The position numbers and the translations under genes are program-made. A stretch of 12,324 nt of DNA from an uncultured Ignavibacteriota bacterium (GTDB taxonomy: Bacteria > Bacteroidota > Ignavibacteria > Tepidaquicellales > Tepidaquicellaceae). The stretch spans positions 1 through 12,324 of the forward strand of contig CALGOI010000006.1 of the NCBI GenBank assembly GCA_937959065.1. The letters are read 5' to 3'. This document shows, piece by piece, positions 7,432 to 12,324 of this stretch; within the stretch, counting starts at the first letter, position 1; every line of letters begins with the position of its first letter. The notes under the pieces were generated by a model. It was given only the letters and a program-made list of their open reading frames with translations, did not search any database and had not been told where the DNA came from.

Positions 7432-7686
7432 TTATTTAACTAAAATCATCTTCTTTGTCTCAGAATAGTTATTAGATTTTAAAATATAGAAATATATGCC
7501 GCTATTTAGTTCATTTGCATTAAATTCATATTCGTACGTTCCGGCTTGAAGATCTTTTTCCACTAATGTAACGATTTCCTTTCCTAATAAATTATATATT
7601 TTCAAGGATACTTGATCGGCTTTAGGTATGTCAAATCTAATCTTTGTTGAAGGGTTAAAAGGGTTAGGAAAATTTTGATAAAGCAT
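7432..7686 (-). other. Type IX secretion C-terminal sorting domain (type A)
   Basis: Residues 622-705 of the repeat protein. The domain starts at MLYQNFPNPFNPST and ends in KKMILVK at the very C-terminus, as expected for the T9SS targeting signal that is recognised at the outer membrane and normally cleaved by the sortase-like PorU. It is the best taxonomic clue in the window, because T9SS is confined to the Bacteroidetes/Chlorobi/Ignavibacteria assemblage. A linker of about 12 residues (ITNPVSQFPDDY) separates it from the last repeat. Confidence 0.92.
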
Positions 7687-9549
7687 ATAATCATCAGGAA
7701 ATTGAGATACTGGATTTGTAATACCGGTAACACCATCATAATACAATATACTTCCATTAGCACCAACAGCCCATCCATTTTCATCATCGAAGAAGTTCAA
7801 TCCATAAAAATTTACTGCAAGAGGTATATTTTCCTGTAACCAGGTCGCACCTCCATCAACAGTTTTTATAATCAACCCCCCTTCTCCCACTATCCATCCT
7901 GTATTAGAGTTTGCAAATGAGACAGCTCGCCAAACAGTAAAAAAATTTCCATTAGGAAATAACTGAGAAGTCCAGGAATTACCTCCATTGGTGGTTTTGA
8001 TAATGGAATTGAAATTACCAACCGCCCATCCGGTATTTTCATTAATAAAATTAAGTCCGTAAAAATTAGAAGCCGCGGGATTAGATTGTTCAAACCAGGA
8101 CTCACCTCCATCAGTAGATTTGTAAGTCTTTCCGCTAGCAACACCTATCCATCCTGTCAATAAATTTATAAATTGCGTGGAATAGATATTTGCAGGACTG
8201 GGCTTTTGAACCCAAGTTGACCCACCATTAGTTGTCTTTCTAATTCCTCCCGAGCCTCCACACCAACCTAAATCACTATTAATAAAGTAAACAGAAGTCA
8301 ATTCGGAAGAAGTACCACTTGCCTGTGATATCCATGTTAGTCCTGAATTCGTGGTTTTTAATATTCTCCCTGCACTACCGGTTACATACCCTATTTGTGA
8401 GCTTGGAAAATGTACACTGCTTAGATTATTACTAACTCCGCTGTTTTGAAGAGTCCAATTTGCACCTTTGTTGGTAGTTCTGACAATAGTACCTTGACTT
8501 CCTACCGTCCATCCTGTTTGCAAAGTTGGAAAGTGAGTTGAGTTTAGATTTGCATTAGTTACTCCACTTCCGGAAGATGAGTAAGCTACCCAATTATCAC
8601 CGCCATTTGTTGTCCTAATAAGTTTTCCCCCAAATCCAGCAATCCATCCGGTCTGTGAATTAATAAAATCAACTGATCTGAGCACAGTTGAGAACTTCCC
8701 TGCGGGATTAGTTTGAGCGTCCCAATTTAATCCCCCATTTGTTGTTTTAATAATTGAATTATAATCTCCAATAGCCCATCCTGTATTCGAATTCAAAAAA
8801 TCCATAGAAAAAAACGTTGGTGGTGCCGGGTTTGGTTGCTCAAACCAATTTTCACCACCGTTTGTTGACTTAAAAATCTTTCCAAACCTCACACCTGCCC
8901 AGCCAGTATTATCATCAACAAACTCAACTGAATAGACCCAATCTTCAAAAAGCTTTTGAGTCCATGTTGTTCCTCCATTTGTAGTTTTAGATAATCCAAA
9001 ATCACCAGAAACAAAACCGGTACTAGGGTTTAGAAATCTTACATAAAAAATATGATCTGATGTCCCGCTGGTCTGAGAAAGCCAGGTTGAACCCCCATTT
9101 GTAGTTTTTCGTATTGTTCCGTTATGTCCAACCGTCCATCCAGTCTGTTCATTTATAAAATATACATGATGCAACAAAACTGAAGTACCGCTGCTTTGCA
9201 TTGACCAGCTATTTCCTCCATTCACTGTCTTAATTATAGCTCCATTTGATCCTACTGCCCAACCCGTGGATTCATTTGGGAAATACATTCCCCACAAATA
9301 ATTCGTGGTAGTGCTTATACTAGATGTGATTAACCAAGACAAGCCACTATTTGTAGTTTTATATACCTTACCACCTTCTCCTGCTATATACCCGGTAGTA
9401 GAATTAACAAATAAAACTCTTAGTAAGTCTGAATTGAAAATACTTCCTGAGGATCCGGCATTTTGAATAACCCAACCGGATTGAGGATAAACAATAGATG
9501 AATAAACTAGAAGAAATACAAAGATTGCGGTAGATAAATAGGTTTTCAT
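7432..9549 (-). CDS. Secreted T9SS cargo with 14 Ycf48/BNR-like propeller repeats
   Basis: A 705-residue exported protein. Residues 1-23 form a Sec signal peptide (hydrophobic core IFVFLLVYSSIV, then YPQ). Residues 26-609 are 14 tandem repeats of 39-47 residues with the consensus F.N..TGW.VG..G.I.KTTNGG..W, as in Ycf48-like, BNR and sialidase-type beta-propeller blades. Residues 622-705 are a type A T9SS sorting domain: YQNFPNPFNPST, then IYNLLGKEI, ELNSGIYFY and a final KMILVK. It should cross the outer membrane by T9SS and be released or surface-attached after CTD removal. Repeats 3-7 and 9-13 share the same length series, showing a past six-repeat duplication. No catalytic motif is visible; adhesion or carbohydrate/protein binding is plausible. 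A photosystem assembly role, suggested by the family name, is not implied. Single gene with its own terminator. ATG 9549 follows AGGGGTGG by 4 bases. Confidence 0.93.
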   Translation of the reverse strand: MKTYLSTAIFVFLLVYSSIVYPQSGWVIQNAGSSGSIFNSDLLRVLFVNSTTGYIAGEGGKVYKTTNSGLSWLITSSISTTTNYLWGMYFPNESTGWAVGSNGAIIKTVNGGNSWSMQSSGTSVLLHHVYFINEQTGWTVGHNGTIRKTTNGGSTWLSQTSGTSDHIFYVRFLNPSTGFVSGDFGLSKTTNGGTTWTQKLFEDWVYSVEFVDDNTGWAGVRFGKIFKSTNGGENWFEQPNPAPPTFFSMDFLNSNTGWAIGDYNSIIKTTNGGLNWDAQTNPAGKFSTVLRSVDFINSQTGWIAGFGGKLIRTTNGGDNWVAYSSSGSGVTNANLNSTHFPTLQTGWTVGSQGTIVRTTNKGANWTLQNSGVSNNLSSVHFPSSQIGYVTGSAGRILKTTNSGLTWISQASGTSSELTSVYFINSDLGWCGGSGGIRKTTNGGSTWVQKPSPANIYSTQFINLLTGWIGVASGKTYKSTDGGESWFEQSNPAASNFYGLNFINENTGWAVGNFNSIIKTTNGGNSWTSQLFPNGNFFTVWRAVSFANSNTGWIVGEGGLIIKTVDGGATWLQENIPLAVNFYGLNFFDDENGWAVGANGSILYYDGVTGITNPVSQFPDDYMLYQNFPNPFNPSTKIRFDIPKADQVSLKIYNLLGKEIVTLVEKDLQAGTYEYEFNANELNSGIYFYILKSNNYSETKKMILVK
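7723..9474 (-). repeat. Fourteen tandem propeller-type coding repeats with period-six superstructure
   Basis: Repeat limits by residue: R1 26-72, R2 73-115, R3 116-156, R4 157-196, R5 197-235, R6 236-276, R7 277-320, R8 321-365, R9 366-406, R10 407-446, R11 447-485, R12 486-526, R13 527-570, R14 571-609. All except R14 end in a Trp after the TTNGG-type turn. R3-R7 and R9-R13 have identical lengths (41, 40, 39, 41, 44) at a constant offset of 250 residues (750 bases). They also share private features: R5 and R11 have GW.GV..GK followed by a KST.GGE.WFEQ turn, and R6 and R12 have NSIIKTTNGG. R2/R8, R1/R7 and R8/R14 also pair best at this spacing by eye. This indicates segmental duplication of a six-repeat unit. 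Confidence 0.85.
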
Positions 9550-9553
9550 TTTT

Positions 9554-9561
9554 CCACCCCT
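9554..9561 (-). promoter_or_regulatory. Possible ribosome binding site for the T9SS repeat protein
   Basis: On the minus strand AGGGGTGG lies 4 bases upstream of the ATG at 9549. It is a purine-rich, Shine-Dalgarno-like stretch in an otherwise very AT-rich leader, and most other genes here have none. It supports the chosen start, but its use as a binding site is inferred. Confidence 0.4.
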
Positions 9562-9742
9562 AATTAATTTTGATAAAATTTGCTGGGAGCTAATTCAATT
9601 TAATAAATTAGTTTATAAAAGCAAATCAAAATTTTATTAGTTAATATAACAAAACTTAATCGTAAATTGATAATTTAAGTATATTAGACATAATTAAGAT
9701 ATCTCCCTTCCAATTTATCTTTAATAACCACTTCTTTAGTGT

Positions 9743-9750
9743 TATATTTG
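9743..9750 (+). promoter_or_regulatory. Candidate Bacteroidetes-type -7 promoter element
   Basis: TATATTTG matches the TAnnTTTG -7 consensus known for the primary sigma factor of Bacteroidetes. Transcription would begin around 9756-9758, giving a leader of only about 8-10 bases before the ATG at 9766. No matching TTTG -33 box is obvious 19-21 bases upstream, so this is weak. If real, it rules out the GTG at 9739 as the start of the next gene. Confidence 0.3.
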
Positions 9751-9765
9751 CATTTATTTATAATT

Positions 9766-10896
9766 ATGAGATATCTGCTCCTCGGAGATTCGGTACAAAT
9801 AATAGAGCTTAATGAGACCATAAAACAGGTGGCTCCGACGAATATTAGCGTTCTTATCACAGGCGAGAGCGGCACGGGTAAGGAAGTAGCCGCTAACGCC
9901 ATATACAAACTAAGCACAAGAAAGGATAACCCGCTGATAACCGTTAATTGCGGCGCTATACCGGAAGGTATCATCGAGAGTGAACTCTTTGGGCACGAAA
10001 AAGGTGCCTTTACAGGCGCGACCGACAGCCGCCAGGGTTATTTTGAAATGGCTGACAAGGGTACCATCTTTCTCGATGAGATTGGGGAAATGCCATTATT
10101 GACACAGGTGAAGTTACTCCGTGTTCTCGAATCAGGTGAATTCATGCGCGTTGGGGGCTCAAAGAAAGTTAAAGTTGACGTACGTGTCATAGCGGCTACT
10201 AATAAGGATTTGGCAAAAGAAGTAATGGACAAGAACTTCCGTGAAGATCTGTTCTTTAGATTGAAATCCATCAACCTAAACATTCCTCCACTCAGAGAGA
10301 GAAAGGGTGATATAAAGATACTGTTCGACCATTTTGTGGATTCTTTCTGTAAATACAACAAAATTATCTTTCACGGAATCGATAATGATGCTATGGATTA
10401 TCTTTTGAATTATCACTGGCCGGGTAACGCGCGCGAACTAAAAAACTTCGTCGAAAGCATTATCGTACTTCATCCGGATAAAACTCTTTCTCTTGATGAG
10501 GTCAGACGGCATTTACAGCCGGTTAAGGAGACCATCTCCACTCTGCCGGTACTTATGGAAGAGAAGAAATCTGACTTTGGTGACTTACGCAGTAAGGAGA
10601 TAGTTCTGCGTGCATTAGCCGAGATCAAATCAGACATACTCGACCTGAAAAATTACATTTATCATATTGAAACAAGGAAGTCCGATAAAGCAAAAGACGG
10701 CGATTTCATTATCCCCCGTGATCAGATGACATCCATGGATTTCGACGAAATTGAAAAGGAAGTATTAATATATTTATTAAAACAAAATAAGTGGAACGTT
10801 AACAAGGTTGCGAGCTCCCTCGACCAGTCCACACGAAATATTTACCGGAAAATCAGCAAATACAACATACGGCAGGAAGAAGATGAAAACGATTAA
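9766..10896 (+). CDS. Sigma-54-dependent transcriptional activator without receiver domain
   Basis: A 376-residue enhancer-binding protein consisting of an AAA+ domain and a Fis-type helix-turn-helix. Visible: Walker A GESGTGKE (33-40), an intact GAFTGA loop (80-85) that contacts sigma-54, Walker B IFLDEIGEMP (101-110), LFFRL and PPLRERKGDI, and the sensor II segment WPGNARELKN (228-237). A helical, charged linker (about 255-320) leads to the C-terminal HTH at about 335-372 (NVNKVASSL..STRNIYRKISKY). There is no N-terminal receiver, PAS or GAF domain, so activity may be set by expression level or by a partner protein. The frame is open to a GTG at 9739, which would add nine residues, but ATG 9766 begins exactly at the family domain (LLGDSVQ) and fits the promoter candidate. 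It overlaps lptE by 14 bases. In many Bacteroidetes I recall a similar regulator between miaB and lptE; miaB is not here. Target genes unknown. Confidence 0.93.
   Translation: MRYLLLGDSVQIIELNETIKQVAPTNISVLITGESGTGKEVAANAIYKLSTRKDNPLITVNCGAIPEGIIESELFGHEKGAFTGATDSRQGYFEMADKGTIFLDEIGEMPLLTQVKLLRVLESGEFMRVGGSKKVKVDVRVIAATNKDLAKEVMDKNFREDLFFRLKSINLNIPPLRERKGDIKILFDHFVDSFCKYNKIIFHGIDNDAMDYLLNYHWPGNARELKNFVESIIVLHPDKTLSLDEVRRHLQPVKETISTLPVLMEEKKSDFGDLRSKEIVLRALAEIKSDILDLKNYIYHIETRKSDKAKDGDFIIPRDQMTSMDFDEIEKEVLIYLLKQNKWNVNKVASSLDQSTRNIYRKISKYNIRQEEDEND
10874..10879 (+). promoter_or_regulatory. Ribosome binding site deciding the lptE start
   Basis: AGGAAG lies 3 bases before the ATG at 10883, inside the end of the sigma-54 activator gene. 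Together with the signal peptide that begins at this ATG, it supports 10883 rather than the non-ATG start at 10808 in the same frame. The overlap suggests translational coupling. Confidence 0.5.
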
Positions 10897-11386
10897 TTAC
10901 ATATTACTGGTACTTGTCTCTATGACATTTTTGAGCTGTAACTACGGCTTTCGTGGGAAAAACCCTCCTGAAGGTATAAACAAGCTCTATGTTCCTCTAT
11001 TTGAGAATACAAGCGGTTTCGCTGAAGCCGATATCCGTGAAAATTTTACCGAGACCCTTAAGAATAAGATAGTCTCCGATAACACTTTCCTTCTCGACGA
11101 TAAGGAGACTGCTGACGGCAGTTTGATCTGCAATATATCAAATGTCACCGATGAGCCGCTGGTAATAACAGGCAACGAAACGGTCACAAAAAGAAAATTG
11201 ACGATCACTGTGTATGCTGATTTTCAAAATCTTAAGACCGGCAAGCGTATCTGGGAGAAAAATTTTGTAAATTTCGGTGAGTACAACTCCCCCGCAGGCG
11301 GTTTCTCTGAGAGAGCCGCAGGTGTTAATGAAGCTATCAACAAAATCACCGAAGATATTTTAAATGACCTTACATCCAATTGGTAA
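10883..11386 (+). CDS. lptE: LptE-family outer-membrane LPS assembly lipoprotein
   Basis: A 167-residue lipoprotein. The N-terminal hydrophobic stretch ends in FLSC (Cys19). Its -3 residue is Phe, a relaxed lipobox tolerated in this group. The mature part begins NYGFRG, close to the CGYxFRG start of LptE proteins. It continues with KLYVPLFENTSG, ENFTETLKNKI, an ITGNETVTKRKLTITVYADF strand pair and KTGKRIWEKNF, in the family order. LptE plugs the LptD barrel and helps place lipopolysaccharide in the outer leaflet of the outer membrane. Length is normal. ATG 10883 overlaps the sigma-54 activator gene by 14 bases, and a cellulose-synthase-like glycosyltransferase starts 12 bases downstream, so the three are probably one operon devoted to the envelope. 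The Bacteroidetes/Ignavibacteria form is divergent from E. coli LptE, so the assignment rests on motifs and context. Confidence 0.85.
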   Translation: MKTINYILLVLVSMTFLSCNYGFRGKNPPEGINKLYVPLFENTSGFAEADIRENFTETLKNKIVSDNTFLLDDKETADGSLICNISNVTDEPLVITGNETVTKRKLTITVYADFQNLKTGKRIWEKNFVNFGEYNSPAGGFSERAAGVNEAINKITEDILNDLTSNW

Positions 11387-11398
11387 TATAATTTTTAA

Positions 11399-12324
11399 AT
11401 GACAATAGAAGAAATAGTTTTAATAGTATACAATTTTGCGTTGATAATATTATTCCTCTTTGGCTGTCATGGATATTCCATGATTTACTACTATATGCGC
11501 ACTTTCAGGAAAAGAACTGAAGATCTTACACTGGAAGAGCTTATAATGGAAGAATTCCCCGTTGTCACTATACAGCTTCCTATGTTCAATGAGAGGTATG
11601 TGTCGACCCGTCTAATTGATAGCTGTATTCGCATCGATTATCCAAAAGATAAGCTTGAGTTCCAGGTCCTTGACGATTCTACCGATGACACGACCGATAT
11701 TATTCTAGAACACATCAAAAAATATCTCGAACAGGGTTATGACATTAAAGTCCTTCACCGTACCGACCGTACCGGATATAAAGCCGGAGCGCTAAAGGAA
11801 GGTTTAAAAACAGCCCGCGGTGAGTTTGTTGCGATATTCGATGCGGACTTTATCCCGCGTAAGAAATTCTTGTTACGAACTCTCCCTTATTTCTATAAAA
11901 ACGAAAGACTGGGACTCGTTCAAACACGCTGGGAACACCTAAACCGTGAATATTCTCTCATTACTAGAACACAGGCGATGGCTCTCGACGGACACTTCGT
12001 CATTGAGCAGGCGGTACGTAACCGCGCCGGGTTCTCTATTAATTTTAACGGCACCGCAGGAATGTGGCGTAAGGAGTGCATATTCGATGCGGGTAATTGG
12101 GAAGCAGATACGCTGACCGAAGACCTCGACCTCTCTTATCGTGCCCAAATGAGAGGATGGCAGTTTAAATACCTTATTAATTTCACTTCGCCGGCAGAGC
12201 TCCCCGCAGAAATAAACTCACTTAAATCGCAACAATTTCGCTGGACTAAAGGCGCTATCGAAACCGCAAAAAAGATATTCCCGAGAGTACTGAAATCTAA
12301 AATGCCTTTCAGGGAAAAAGTGCA
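11399..12324 (+). CDS. Cellulose-synthase-like family 2 glycosyltransferase, 3'-truncated
   Basis: The frame opens at ATG 11399 and stays open to the window end (308 codons visible). One N-terminal membrane helix (about 5-30) precedes a cytoplasmic GT-A domain: LPMFNE (60-65), LDDSTDDTTD (Asp92, Asp93) for the nucleotide, RTGYKAGAL (125-132), the metal-binding DAD (148-150), FNGTAGMWR (216-224), the catalytic-base TEDLDLS (240-246) and QQFRW (278-282), the QxxRW signature of processive enzymes. This is the full set of the cellulose synthase/hyaluronan synthase/beta-glucan synthase superfamily, which polymerises a glycan and moves it across the inner membrane. The C-terminal helices expected in such enzymes lie beyond the window. 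No PilZ domain or bcsB is visible. It follows lptE by 12 bases. A glycolipid glucosyltransferase of the same superfamily is an alternative; the product is unknown. Confidence 0.9.
   Translation, partial: MTIEEIVLIVYNFALIILFLFGCHGYSMIYYYMRTFRKRTEDLTLEELIMEEFPVVTIQLPMFNERYVSTRLIDSCIRIDYPKDKLEFQVLDDSTDDTTDIILEHIKKYLEQGYDIKVLHRTDRTGYKAGALKEGLKTARGEFVAIFDADFIPRKKFLLRTLPYFYKNERLGLVQTRWEHLNREYSLITRTQAMALDGHFVIEQAVRNRAGFSINFNGTAGMWRKECIFDAGNWEADTLTEDLDLSYRAQMRGWQFKYLINFTSPAELPAEINSLKSQQFRWTKGAIETAKKIFPRVLKSKMPFREKV

Larger units (their letters stand above)
9550..9765. other. AT-rich divergent intergenic region
   Basis: This 216-base stretch separates the leftward T9SS gene from the rightward sigma-54 activator gene, so both promoters should lie in it. 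It is strongly AT-rich. I see no gene, RNA element or clear palindrome in it, and no TGGCAC-N5-TTGC type sigma-54 promoter, so autoregulation by the downstream activator is not supported. A candidate Bacteroidetes-type -7 element for the plus strand is listed separately. For the minus strand I could not choose a convincing promoter. Its composition changes sharply to more GC-rich sequence just after 9766. Confidence 0.7.

Noticed and set aside
7723..9474. CRISPR array or DNA-level tandem repeat
   Set aside because: The periodic pattern is a degenerate protein repeat inside one open frame; the DNA units are not identical and there are no spacers.
7432..9549. Photosystem II assembly factor function for the repeat protein
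   Set aside because: The similarity is to the Ycf48-like repeat fold only; the protein has a secretion signal and a T9SS sorting domain and no photosynthesis gene is nearby.
9739..9765. GTG start for the sigma-54 activator
   Set aside because: The nine extra residues match nothing in the family, and the GTG lies upstream of the candidate -7 promoter element.
9550..9765. Riboswitch, small RNA or sigma-54 promoter in the divergent region
   Set aside because: No stable hairpin set, no conserved aptamer motif and no -24/-12 GG/GC signature could be seen by eye.
10808..10882. Upstream start for LptE at 10808
   Set aside because: It is not an ATG, lies wholly inside the sigma-54 activator's HTH, and would bury the lipoprotein signal peptide that begins at 10883.

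Overview
The window looks like a chromosomal segment from a bacterium of the Bacteroidetes/Chlorobi/Ignavibacteria group. The best evidence is the secreted repeat protein at 7432-9549, whose C-terminus is a textbook type IX secretion (T9SS) type A sorting domain with an NFPNPFNPST motif of the style common in Ignavibacteria. Most starts lack a clear Shine-Dalgarno sequence, which also fits this group. A sigma-54 activator next to lptE is another arrangement I recall from it. The species cannot be named from the sequence.

Layout. (1) 1-4035, plus strand: the 3' part of folP (dihydropteroate synthase), a copA-like Cu+ P-type ATPase, a small lipoprotein with one heavy-metal-associated (HMA) domain, and a SAM-dependent methyltransferase. 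They are separated by only 4, 7 and 5 bases and are probably one transcription unit. (2) 4032-7325, minus strand, read from right to left: a multispanning GT-C type glycosyltransferase, a GalE-like sugar-nucleotide epimerase/dehydratase and a DPM1-like family 2 glycosyltransferase, with gaps of 4 and 5 bases. The last gene and the methyltransferase converge and share a CTAG containing both stop codons. (3) 7432-9549, minus strand: the 705-residue T9SS cargo protein, built of 14 Ycf48/BNR-like repeats, with its own intrinsic terminator. (4) A 216-base AT-rich divergent region. (5) 9766-12324, plus strand: a receiver-less sigma-54 activator, lptE (overlapping it by 14 bases), and a cellulose-synthase-like family 2 glycosyltransferase that runs off the window.

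How the genes may work together. The copper ATPase and HMA lipoprotein form a small copper-handling pair attached to a folate gene. The GT-C protein, epimerase and DPM1-like enzyme have the ingredients of a lipid-linked sugar pathway: sugar nucleotide, then polyprenyl-phosphate sugar, then transfer on the far side of the membrane. The methyltransferase carries motifs I associate with such glycan clusters, so it may belong to that pathway although it is read with the copper genes. The right block is envelope-related (LptE for LPS insertion and a processive-type glycosyltransferase).

The middle (about 2894-9549) is visibly more AT-rich than the flanks, so it may be an accessory block between conserved genes. 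I see no CRISPR array, transposase, phage gene, tRNA or rRNA. I found no clearly new defence or mobile system. The most distinctive observations are the period-six architecture of the repeat protein, the altered M8 motif of the copper pump, and the possible glycan pathway beside a T9SS cargo.
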